Shown: positions 1 through 4,803 of the stretch, one piece after another | Layout of the letters: every line of letters starts with the position of its first letter | Numbering within the stretch: the first letter of the stretch is position 1 | DNA from: Candidatus Gottesmanbacteria bacterium | GTDB taxonomy: Bacteria > Patescibacteriota > Microgenomatia > 2-02-FULL-39-11 | Length of the DNA stretch: 5,746 bases | Reading direction: 5' to 3' | Assembly: GCA_016218275.1 (NCBI GenBank) | Contig: JACREK010000053.1 | Coordinates: 1 to 5,746, forward strand | The notes under the pieces: generated by a model | What the model saw: only the letters and a program-made list of their open reading frames with translations | What the model was told of the DNA's origin: nothing | Database searches by the model: none | Position numbers and translations under genes: made by a program

Positions 1-1
1 A

Positions 2-1195
2 AAGATAGGAGGTGCAAAAGTGGCACTATGCGCTTCAAATCCTCTTTCCACTCAGGATATGGTAGCGGCGTCACTGGTTTCTGATTTCGGGATTTCAGTC
101 TATGCCACCCATGGAGAAGATAAAAAAACTTATTATCGGCATATTCAACAAGTAATTGATATGAAACCTCAAATCACTATGGATGATGGAGCGGACCTTG
201 TGAATACATTACACAAATTCAAAATTCAAAACGGGTACCCCTTGGGTGAAGGCAAAATTACAATTCAAAATTCAAAATTAGAAGAATGGGAATTCTTAGG
301 TTCTTCCGAAGAAACAACCACCGGTGTTATTCGTTTAAAGGCAATGGCGAAAGATGGAGTACTGAAGGTTCCGGTGATTGCCGTCAACGACAGCGATACC
401 AAGCACCTGTTTGATAACAGATACGGTACCGGTCAGTCGACTGTCGATGGAATTTTGCGGGCGACCAATATTTTGCTGGCAGGCAAAAGAGTAGTTGTTT
501 GCGGGTACGGCTGGTGCGGACGGGGAATTGCCAATAAAATGCGCGGCATGGGAGCCCATGTAACTGTAGTTGAAGTTGATCCGGTGAAAGCGCTGGAGGC
601 AGTGATGGACGGATTTAATGTCGATAAAATCAGCCGGGCAGTCAAATACGGCGAACTTTTTGTCACTGCCACGGGTGATAAAAATGTGATTAATTTGAGA
701 CATTTGCAGCAAATGAAAGATGGAGCAATTGTAGCAAACAGCGGTCATTTCAATGTCGAATTTGATTATGAAGGCTTGCGAAAAATTGCCAAAAGCAGCC
801 GTTATTTAAGAAATAATCTGGAAGAGATAACTCTAACAAAAGATTCAGGACACCTGAAAGGTGGCCAGCCTGTCCCGAGCGAAGTCGAGGGAGACTCCTT
901 TCAGGTGGATAAACCGGACAAAAAGATTTTTGTCTTGGGGGAGGGAAGACTGGTAAATCTGGTAGCCGCAGAAGGACACCCGGCCGAAGTGATGGATATG
1001 TCTTTTGCCAATCAGGCGCTGGCGGCCGACTTTTTGGTAAAAAATAAAGGGAAGCTGAAGCCCAAAGTCTATACTCTTCCCAAATCCATAGATAAGAAAG
1101 TCGCCCGGCTCAAACTTCAGGCAATGGGAGTGCGTTTTGACAGATTGACCCGTGAACAGCGTCATTACCTCACCAGTTGGCAGGAAGGGACGTAG
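2..1195 (+). CDS. ahcY: S-adenosylhomocysteine hydrolase (adenosylhomocysteinase), 5' end missing
   Basis: Cytosolic NAD-dependent enzyme splitting SAH into adenosine and homocysteine. The frame is open from base 2, reading KIGGAK before the GTG at 20, and family alignment continues through that point. The gene therefore starts upstream, and the GTG is an internal Val; roughly 60-70 N-terminal residues are probably absent. Numbering from that Val: NPLSTQD (7-13), MDDGAD (54-59, catalytic Asp region), SEETTTG (96-102), VLKVP with NDSDTKHLFDN (catalytic Lys/Asp region, 114-133), the Rossmann motif GYGWCGRG (162-169), NSGHFNVE (240-247) and LGEGRLVNL (306-314). The end, SWQEGT, is typical of archaeal-type enzymes. 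Two stretches do not fit the family: about 17 extra residues around 66-95 and about 25 extra around 275-300. Both correspond to DNA repeats. The frame stays intact and catalytic motifs are preserved, so it is probably functional. No convincing terminator follows; there is only a weak AT-rich hairpin near 1205-1218. Confidence 0.96.
   Translation, partial: KIGGAKVALCASNPLSTQDMVAASLVSDFGISVYATHGEDKKTYYRHIQQVIDMKPQITMDDGADLVNTLHKFKIQNGYPLGEGKITIQNSKLEEWEFLGSSEETTTGVIRLKAMAKDGVLKVPVIAVNDSDTKHLFDNRYGTGQSTVDGILRATNILLAGKRVVVCGYGWCGRGIANKMRGMGAHVTVVEVDPVKALEAVMDGFNVDKISRAVKYGELFVTATGDKNVINLRHLQQMKDGAIVANSGHFNVEFDYEGLRKIAKSSRYLRNNLEEITLTKDSGHLKGGQPVPSEVEGDSFQVDKPDKKIFVLGEGRLVNLVAAEGHPAEVMDMSFANQALAADFLVKNKGKLKPKVYTLPKSIDKKVARLKLQAMGVRFDRLTREQRHYLTSWQEGT
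214..279 (+). repeat. AATTCAA-type heptamer repeats inserted in ahcY
   Basis: A 16-bp perfect direct repeat, AATTCAAAATTCAAAA, lies at 216-231 and again at 262-277 inside the ahcY reading frame. Each copy is built of a 7-bp period (AAAATTC), and a partial copy sits at 253-259. Between them is a GC-richer segment. The encoded residues (FKIQNGYP to ITIQNSKLEEW) have no counterpart in the SAHH family between the DDGADL and SEETTTG motifs. I read this as a short tandem-repeat element that entered a surface-loop region and kept frame. The exact insertion edges cannot be fixed without homologues. Confidence 0.7.
851..907 (+). repeat. Palindromic element inserted in frame in ahcY
   Basis: Perfect 11-bp inverted repeat: CACCTGAAAGG (851-861) pairs with CCTTTCAGGTG (897-907). 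Between them lies a smaller dyad (TCCC at 873-876, GGGA at 888-891) around GAGCGAAGTCGA. The insert encodes PVPSEVEG, a peptide that, from memory, recurs where this type of dispersed bacterial palindrome overlaps reading frames. SAHH homologues have only a tight turn between the two strands here, so about 25 residues are extra. The situation resembles Rickettsia palindromic elements inside genes, though the sequence differs. Confidence 0.8.
1175..1194 (+). repeat. 20-bp direct repeat, copy 1 (ahcY 3' end)
   Basis: The last codons of ahcY (S-W-Q-E-G-T and the first two bases of the stop) recur at 2086-2105 with one mismatch in 20. The two copies bracket the PaaX-like gene at a spacing of 911 bp. 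Confidence 0.8.
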
Positions 1196-1278
1196 ATAGT
1201 AAGCAAGAAGAATTTCTTTTATATCTTTTTATATCTTTCAAAAACCCAAGTTTACTATCGCCTCCTTACAAAATAATA

Positions 1279-1308
1279 GACAAAATAACGCCATGGCCTT
1301 AAGTTGTC
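1279..1308 (-). repeat. Second copy of the PaaX-like gene's promoter/operator dyad
   Basis: Bases 1277-1308 match 2019-2050 at 28 of 32 positions in the same orientation. Read on the minus strand this is a 30-bp imperfect dyad centred on GCCATGGC with outer arms GACAA and TTGTC. It lies just beyond the stop codon of the PaaX-like gene. The -10-like box is degraded to TATTTT, and the position equivalent to the start codon reads ATT instead of ATG. It is therefore either a second operator or the remnant front end of a lost duplicate gene. A further 8-bp inverted repeat (GATAGTAA 1195-1202 / TTACTATC 1252-1259) lies nearby. No gene is visible in 1196-1314. Confidence 0.7.
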
Positions 1309-1314
1309 GAAAGC

Positions 1315-2016
1315 TTATACCCCGAAGAATTCGCGGAAGGGGACATCGTTTTCTATTTTAGACACTTGGAAAATACGTACATATCCGCCAATTCCTAAGT
1401 ATTCTCTCAAAAAGACAATTTGTTTTTCGCATGGATAAGCATGGATAAAGACGCTTTCATGCAGGGGATAAAATCCCCAAGCACACAGATATTCTCGAAA
1501 GACTTGGCGCAATCTTTTGAGATTACTGGGTATGTCATAACTCACCAATCTCCACTTGTTATCCCAAAATTTGGGCTTTTCGATCGTCAATTCATCCAAA
1601 GCATATTTTAAAATTCTTCTTTTGCCTGCATCTGTAATTTCCACAACTTGATACTTTTCGCCTTCGTTTATGGTCACCAATTTTTGTCGCTCAAGCCTTT
1701 TAAGAGTTCTTTTAAGATAGGGGATATTAAATCTTTTCCAAACATCATACTCGTCTTCCTTTAAAAATGGTTTTAAGATACTGGGAAGATTGGGGATAGC
1801 AATTGAGGCAGCCAAGAAAGCACCTGTCCCAACAAGTTTAAGTATTGCAGTGGCGTTGGCATAGCGTTTCTTAAAGATCTCTTGATCGATTTGTTTAGAT
1901 AGAGATTGGGCAATTTCCTTGATATATGGTTCCTCTTTTTTCGGCAACGGTAAATCTTCAATTCGTACCTTCTTTTTTCTGCTGATTATTCTGGTTTTTT
2001 TATTAATTTTATTCAT
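1315..2016 (-). CDS. PaaX-like winged-helix protein with Cas2-like C-terminal domain
   Basis: Probable DNA-binding transcriptional regulator. From the ATG at 2016 (233 aa) the protein has a Lys/Arg-rich N-terminal tail (to about residue 17), a charged helical stretch, and a hydrophobic segment near 56-80 (AILKLVGTGAFLAASIAIP) that could be membrane-embedded. A winged helix-turn-helix follows near 92-142 (YLKRTLKRLERQKLV, then ITDAGKRRILKY). Last comes a ferredoxin-fold Cas2/PaaX C-terminal domain near 150-233 (WRLVSYDIPSNLKR, GFYPLHESVFIHAYPCE, FLREYLGIGGYVRIF). The Asp of SYDIP sits where Cas2 has its metal ligand, but no CRISPR array or cas gene is nearby, so a Cas role is unlikely. An ATG 9 bases further upstream at 2025 falls inside the -10 box, so I prefer 2016 and a leaderless mRNA. 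It runs opposite to ahcY and is flanked by repeats. DNA targets are unknown; autoregulation through the promoter dyad is inference. Confidence 0.85.
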   Translation of the reverse strand: MNKINKKTRIISRKKKVRIEDLPLPKKEEPYIKEIAQSLSKQIDQEIFKKRYANATAILKLVGTGAFLAASIAIPNLPSILKPFLKEDEYDVWKRFNIPYLKRTLKRLERQKLVTINEGEKYQVVEITDAGKRRILKYALDELTIEKPKFWDNKWRLVSYDIPSNLKRLRQVFREYLCAWGFYPLHESVFIHAYPCEKQIVFLREYLGIGGYVRIFQVSKIENDVPFREFFGV

Positions 2017-2023
2017 TATAGAC

Positions 2024-2052
2024 ATAATAAAGCCATGGCCTTATCTTGTCAA
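2024..2052 (-). promoter_or_regulatory. Promoter with embedded palindrome (PaaX-like gene)
   Basis: On the minus strand, TTGACA (2052-2047), a 17-bp spacer and TATTAT (2029-2024) are followed 7 nt later by the ATG at 2016. The spacer holds AAGGCCATGGCTT, the core of a 30-bp dyad at 2021-2050 whose arms reach into both promoter boxes. This is the expected layout for an operator bound by a dimeric repressor, plausibly the gene's own product. No Shine-Dalgarno sequence is present. Confidence 0.72.
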
Positions 2053-2085
2053 TTGAAAAAATACCTACTTAATTTATTATTAACT

Positions 2086-2105
2086 AGTCGGCAGGAAGGG
2101 ACGTA
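2086..2105 (+). repeat. 20-bp direct repeat, copy 2 (remnant of ahcY 3' end)
   Basis: Matches 1175-1194 with one mismatch. Read in the ahcY frame it gives L-T-S-R-Q-E-G-T and then TAA, versus L-T-S-W-Q-E-G-T and TAG at the real end. The Leu and Thr codons just before the repeat differ but are synonymous, and the stop is a different stop codon. That is what a diverged second copy of the gene end would show. It lies 7 bases from the stop of the convergent gene at 2113. Confidence 0.75.
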
Positions 2106-2112
2106 ATAAATA

Positions 2113-2715
2113 TTAAACTGGTTGAGGGGTATTAACTGCTGGTAATAATGGTTGGCGGGAAATATCAGTGGCGGTTAAACTGCGGACAGATGGCTCAAGC
2201 GTGACTCCGGTTGCATACATAAAAGCAGTTTTTATCCAATTGATTTGCTTAGGCAAACGATGGCTAGTTAAGTTCAAAGCAGTCACTTCCGCAGATTCCA
2301 ACCCAAGAGGTATTTGTTCTCCCTCGTGTTCTCCCAGACGACTATGCGGATGCTTGCTGATTTTAGCTAAAGTGGCAATTGGATATGGTTCCTTCTCATC
2401 AGTTTTATATTCCAACTCATAAAAAATGTGAGCGTCAGTATAATGTCTAACTGTAATATGATGCAGTCCAGTAATGTTTTTTTCCGCATCGCAGGTTAAC
2501 TCCATTTTCAGAAAATCAATGCTTTTTGTGCTTTTTTCAATGTCCACCATATTCACCGATATTCGGGCAATACCAGGTTCATTCAGGGGAAATCCAGCAT
2601 TGACGTAATACTCTGGTGTGCCTTCATCTTTATACACCATAAAGTATCGGTCCTTAAGATTTTCTTGGGTTTCAAAATCTGCAATAAATTTGCCTAATTC
2701 ATGAAGTTGGGCCAT
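2113..2715 (-). CDS. Uncharacterised 200-aa protein
   Basis: I do not recognise a family. The product is a soluble-looking protein with no signal peptide or membrane segment. The N-terminus appears helical (MAQLHELGKFIADFETQENL). The middle (about 22-110) alternates short strands with charged turns, for example RYFMVYKDEGTPEYYVNAG and ITVRHYTDAHIFYELEYK. A His/Glu-rich stretch (HPHSRLGEHEGEQ) lies near 122-134, and the tail is Pro-rich and probably disordered (LLPAVNTPQPV). No zinc-finger or catalytic signature is evident. That it is a real gene is supported by a near-consensus promoter directly upstream, the long open frame, and the lack of a better frame on the other strand. The ATG at 2715 fits a leaderless message, as no Shine-Dalgarno sequence precedes it. 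The gene is convergent with ahcY and divergent from the methyltransferase across the repeat region. Confidence 0.75.
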   Translation of the reverse strand: MAQLHELGKFIADFETQENLKDRYFMVYKDEGTPEYYVNAGFPLNEPGIARISVNMVDIEKSTKSIDFLKMELTCDAEKNITGLHHITVRHYTDAHIFYELEYKTDEKEPYPIATLAKISKHPHSRLGEHEGEQIPLGLESAEVTALNLTSHRLPKQINWIKTAFMYATGVTLEPSVRSLTATDISRQPLLPAVNTPQPV

Positions 2716-2724
2716 GGTGCCGAT

Positions 2725-2752
2725 AGTATAGGCCGTATTTGATTTATGTCAA
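2725..2752 (-). promoter_or_regulatory. Sigma70-like promoter of the 200-aa protein gene
   Basis: Minus strand: TTGACA (2752-2747), 16-bp spacer, TATACT (2730-2725). The start codon at 2715 begins 9 nt past the -10 box, so the transcript should have only a 2-3 nt leader. Confidence 0.75.
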
Positions 2753-2792
2753 GCATGGTTTGCTATAACCGTTCAGGATTTGCCGAAAGAAT

Positions 2793-2932
2793 CGTCATTG
2801 CGAGCGGAGGTGGTCCCTCGCTGTCATTGCGAGGAGTGTAACGACGAAGCAATCTATCTTGATGACAGCTTCGGGATAAACTCCGCAATCTATAGAGATT
2901 GCCGCGGCTACTTCGTAGCCTCGCAATGACAG
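2793..2932 (+). repeat. Composite interspersed palindromic repeat (REP-like)
   Basis: A perfect 14-bp inverted repeat, CTGTCATTGCGAGG (2821-2834) with CCTCGCAATGACAG (2919-2932), encloses the element. Inside, GCAATCT (2885-2891) pairs with AGATTGC (2896-2902), and GCAATCTAT occurs twice (2849-2857, 2885-2893), suggesting an internal duplication. A truncated start of another copy (GTCATTGCGAG, 2794-2804) lies upstream. This CATTGCGAGG / GAAGCAATCT family is, from memory, a widespread dispersed palindrome in environmental bacterial genomes. The minus-strand frame across it (2763-2990) gives only low-complexity Arg/Ser-rich sequence and is not a gene. Confidence 0.85.
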
Positions 2933-2968
2933 AGGTTTTGGTAAGAACTGAATAATTACCAGGGGGAC

Positions 2969-2997
2969 TTGATAAAACCAAAAATATCATCTACTAT
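2969..2997 (+). promoter_or_regulatory. Promoter of the methyltransferase gene
   Basis: TTGATA (2969-2974), 17-bp spacer, TACTAT (2992-2997). The ATG at 3006 begins 9 nt past the -10 box, giving a 0-3 nt leader. The bases before the ATG (ATTCTCCC) contain no Shine-Dalgarno sequence. Confidence 0.65.
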
Positions 2998-3005
2998 ATT
3001 CTCCC

Positions 3006-3770
3006 ATGTCTCTAAATGAAAGTGAAATAAGAGCTTTTCATAGTCGGTTGAAGGAATCTACACGGATTCGTATTCAGACTGCTTATCAATTTACGGCAGA
3101 AGAGATCGCAAAAAGAACAATATCACCTGTTGGTACGATTTTAGATTTTGGTACATACGATGGTTCATTTTTACCGATATTGTTAAATATTGGGAAGAAA
3201 GTAATATCTTTCGATTATCAATGGGATAAATTAGCAAAGGCAAAAGCTCAGGAAAATTTACAGCCATATATTTTAAACAAACGGCTCGAACTATTATCGG
3301 CGAAAGCACAAGATGTAGCCATTGCGCCGGAATCGATTGATTTAGCTACCGTCTTTGAAATATTCGGTGCTGGGTTTATTGGTACACCAGATGATGTTTA
3401 TCGCGTATTTCAGCATATAAACAGAGTATTAAAACCCGGTAGTTATTGCGCTCTTACAGTAAGAAGTAAGACTTTCGATGAGATGTTTGCTCCTCTTTTG
3501 CCGATTAATGTCATCGATGATAGTGATTTCTTGGTTTATCGACGTGATATAACACCTATGCTGAAAGAATTTGGCGGTACCATTACATGGTACGGCCAAA
3601 CTATTTATCCGCATAATAAAGAAGTAATTTTTCCTGTAGTAACAACACGAGATCAACAATTTACAGGGCATGCTCAGTGGAGCTCTGACGCTTTTAAACC
3701 AAGAACAATTCCTGATCTTACGAGGGAAAGTCCAGTTTACTGGCTTGGTATTTGGCAAAAACCCGGTTGA
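3006..3770 (+). CDS. Class I SAM-dependent methyltransferase
   Basis: Transfers a methyl group from SAM to an unidentified substrate, releasing SAH. The Rossmann-type motifs are in order: motif I ILDFGTYDGSF (45-55, the glycine loop that holds SAM), acidic residue at the end of strand 2 (VISFDY, D70), motif II SIDLATVFEIF (110-120), and post-motif RVLKPGSYCAL (140-150). This is the Methyltransf_11/UbiE-like pattern. A helical N-terminus (1-40) precedes the core. The C-terminal third (about 155-254: FDEMFAPLLPINVID, then WYGQTIYPHNKEVIFP and SPVYWLGIWQKPG) is probably a substrate-specific cap that I cannot assign. Length of 254 aa is ordinary. Its TGA lies in the TTGAGT box of the next gene's promoter, so the two are tightly packed but probably transcribed separately. 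It may supply the SAH used by AhcY; its substrate (small molecule, lipid or protein) is not visible. Confidence 0.85.
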   Translation: MSLNESEIRAFHSRLKESTRIRIQTAYQFTAEEIAKRTISPVGTILDFGTYDGSFLPILLNIGKKVISFDYQWDKLAKAKAQENLQPYILNKRLELLSAKAQDVAIAPESIDLATVFEIFGAGFIGTPDDVYRVFQHINRVLKPGSYCALTVRSKTFDEMFAPLLPINVIDDSDFLVYRRDITPMLKEFGGTITWYGQTIYPHNKEVIFPVVTTRDQQFTGHAQWSSDAFKPRTIPDLTRESPVYWLGIWQKPG

Positions 3771-3796
3771 GTTTCTAAACAATTTTATGTTATATT
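3767..3796 (+). promoter_or_regulatory. Promoter of the DUF62 gene
   Basis: TTGAGT (3767-3772, overlapping the stop of the methyltransferase), 18-bp spacer, TATATT (3791-3796). The ATG at 3803 starts 7 nt past the -10 box, where transcription should begin, so a leaderless mRNA is predicted. No Shine-Dalgarno sequence is present. Confidence 0.6.
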
Positions 3797-3802
3797 CATC
3801 TT

Positions 3803-4663
3803 ATGTCTTTCAAATGGAATTATCGATCTCCAGATAAAATTGAAAAAAATTCACTTCATATAGAAGTCATTGCCGACTACGGCGGCGGGCATACTACCGA
3901 TCACGCTTTTGCCGAAGTACGCAATCATTTCTTCCGTTTCGATAAAGAAGGGAAAATCAGGATGGTCAGCGAGCATCCGGTTTATGCATTTTCCACCATA
4001 GAAACCGGCTTTTGGATAGCCCAGGAAGGACTGCACAGCGAACATCCCGATTTGGTGATTTTTTCCAATACCGCTCCCCGTGGTGAAGTGAGCTGGAATG
4101 GAGAAGAGAAGCAGGCTTTTGTCTGCGGAATTTTGGATAACGATATTCCGGTATTTGCGGTGAATGCAGGTTATAATTTGTCATTTGTCAAAGACAGACT
4201 TGTTGGTCTTTGGGAAGTGAAGGTGCCAAACATCGGTACCCAGTTCCGCTCACGTGATTATTATCCGCAAGCTTTAATGTCTATTCTTTATGGAGACAAA
4301 TCAAAAATAGGAAATCCAGTTGATGCTTCCACTATTTTGGATGTGCCTTCTTTCAAATTGGCTTCTGTTGACGGTTACGGAAATCTGAAGACTACAATCA
4401 AAAAGGAGCATCTTGATGAAAAAATTCTAAAAGCCAAAATCTTGCGGGTGACTATAAACGGATATTCCCATTTTGCCTTAAATACTCTTATTTCCGGCGT
4501 TGAAGGAAGAGTCTATGATCTTTGCTTGCTGCAAGGCTCCTCCGGAGGAAAACAAGGGAATTACCTGGAGATTGTCCGGCTGATGGCAAGAGCCTGTGAT
4601 GATTTCAAAATTGATGGTCCCTGGGATAATATGGATCCTATTGTTATTGAACCGATGAACTGA
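3803..4663 (+). CDS. Divergent SAM hydroxide adenosyltransferase (DUF62 / SAM hydrolase family)
   Basis: Known members of the DUF62 family (chlorinase/fluorinase superfamily) use water to split SAM into adenosine and methionine. Supporting motifs: VIADYGGGH (22-30) stands where the family has TDFG; TGFWIAQEGL then PDLVIFSNTAPRG (68-94) matches the helix-strand pattern that precedes VDPGVG; ASVDGYGNLKTTI (187-199) matches D-x-F-G-N-L-x-T-N; and LLQGSSGG then YLEIVRLMA (242-262) matches the C-terminal S-S-G-x-L-E-I region that binds adenine. Its 286 aa are close to the family length, with the usual N-terminal alpha/beta domain and C-terminal beta domain. The central PGVG signature is replaced by NTAPR, so activity could differ or be lost. 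Neighbouring genes for SAM use and homocysteine metabolism fit the assignment. Start chosen because the promoter places transcription at this ATG. Confidence 0.7.
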   Translation: MSFKWNYRSPDKIEKNSLHIEVIADYGGGHTTDHAFAEVRNHFFRFDKEGKIRMVSEHPVYAFSTIETGFWIAQEGLHSEHPDLVIFSNTAPRGEVSWNGEEKQAFVCGILDNDIPVFAVNAGYNLSFVKDRLVGLWEVKVPNIGTQFRSRDYYPQALMSILYGDKSKIGNPVDASTILDVPSFKLASVDGYGNLKTTIKKEHLDEKILKAKILRVTINGYSHFALNTLISGVEGRVYDLCLLQGSSGGKQGNYLEIVRLMARACDDFKIDGPWDNMDPIVIEPMN

Positions 4664-4697
4664 TATACTTCTTGCACTTGAAATTGCAATCAGTATA
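4664..4697 (+). terminator. Possible stem-loop after the DUF62 gene
   Basis: TATACT (4664-4669) pairs with AGTATA (4692-4697), and inside them TTGC (4672-4675) pairs with GCAA (4686-4689), starting within the stop codon. No U-tract follows, so it may only protect the 3' end or be chance. Confidence 0.3.
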
Positions 4698-4698
4698 A

Positions 4699-4744
4699 AC
4701 CCTTCTAGACTGATCCGCCAGTTGGCGGATACAGTAAGAAGGGT
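4699..4744. repeat. Long palindrome upstream of the Cys leader
   Basis: Nested inverted repeat: ACCCTTCT (4699-4706) with AGAAGGGT (4737-4744), CTG (4710-4712) with CAG (4732-4734), and ATCCGCCA (4713-4720) with TGGCGGAT (4723-4730), leaving only a 2-base loop. The ATCCGCCA/TGGCGGAT core resembles a dispersed palindrome seen in candidate-phylum genomes (from memory). It lacks a U-tract for terminating the DUF62 transcript. Its right half supplies the -35 region, and its last base begins the -10 box, of the promoter that follows. Confidence 0.8.
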
Positions 4745-4749
4745 ATAAT
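4722..4749 (+). promoter_or_regulatory. Promoter of the Cys leader and CBS-like gene
   Basis: A perfect TATAAT (4744-4749) lies 16 bp after TTGGCG (4722-4727, a weak -35 inside the palindrome). Transcription should start near 4756-4757, only 2-3 nt before the leader-peptide ATG at 4759. Confidence 0.75.
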
Positions 4750-4758
4750 ATATAAAGC

Positions 4759-4803
4759 ATGAATATTTCTATTAACAGAGTAGTTTGTTGCTGTACCTCC
4801 TAG
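4759..4803 (+). CDS. Polycysteine leader peptide (14 aa)
   Basis: The reading frame ATG to TAG encodes MNISINRVVCCCTS. Three consecutive Cys codons (TGT TGC TGT, 4786-4794) lie two codons before the stop. The ORF starts 9 nt after a consensus -10 box, has no room for a Shine-Dalgarno sequence, and so should be read from a leaderless or near-leaderless mRNA. The Cys run abuts the first arm of a set of alternative hairpins ending in an intrinsic terminator, and the next gene is a cystathionine beta-synthase-like enzyme on the route to cysteine. The expected role is sensing of charged tRNA-Cys by ribosome stalling; the peptide itself probably has no other function. Comparable leaderless polycysteine ORFs regulate sulfur genes in mycobacteria. 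Translation has not been shown here. Confidence 0.85.
   Translation: MNISINRVVCCCTS

Noticed and set aside
20..22. GTG at 20 as the true start of ahcY
   Set aside because: The frame is open upstream and the residues before it (GGAK) continue the family alignment, so the gene is cut by the window edge.
214..279. CRISPR-like short repeats
   Set aside because: The repeats are 7-bp periodic and inside a conserved coding frame, without spacers of regular length.
1315..2016. Cas2 of a CRISPR-Cas system
   Set aside because: The Cas2-like fold is fused behind a winged helix and a hydrophobic segment, as in PaaX-like regulators. No CRISPR repeats, cas1 or other cas genes are in the window.
2023..2025. 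ATG at 2025 as the start of the PaaX-like gene
   Set aside because: It overlaps the TATTAT -10 box, so an mRNA from that promoter would not contain it. The ATG at 2016 lies where transcription should begin.
2763..2990. 75-codon minus-strand reading frame
   Set aside because: It lies across the palindromic repeat, encodes Arg/Ser-rich low-complexity sequence typical of frames through such repeats, and has no promoter.
3768..4663. TGA reassigned as Gly (Absconditabacteria/Gracilibacteria code)
   Set aside because: TGA ends the methyltransferase and DUF62 frames at natural protein lengths, and no in-frame TGA occurs within conserved motifs.
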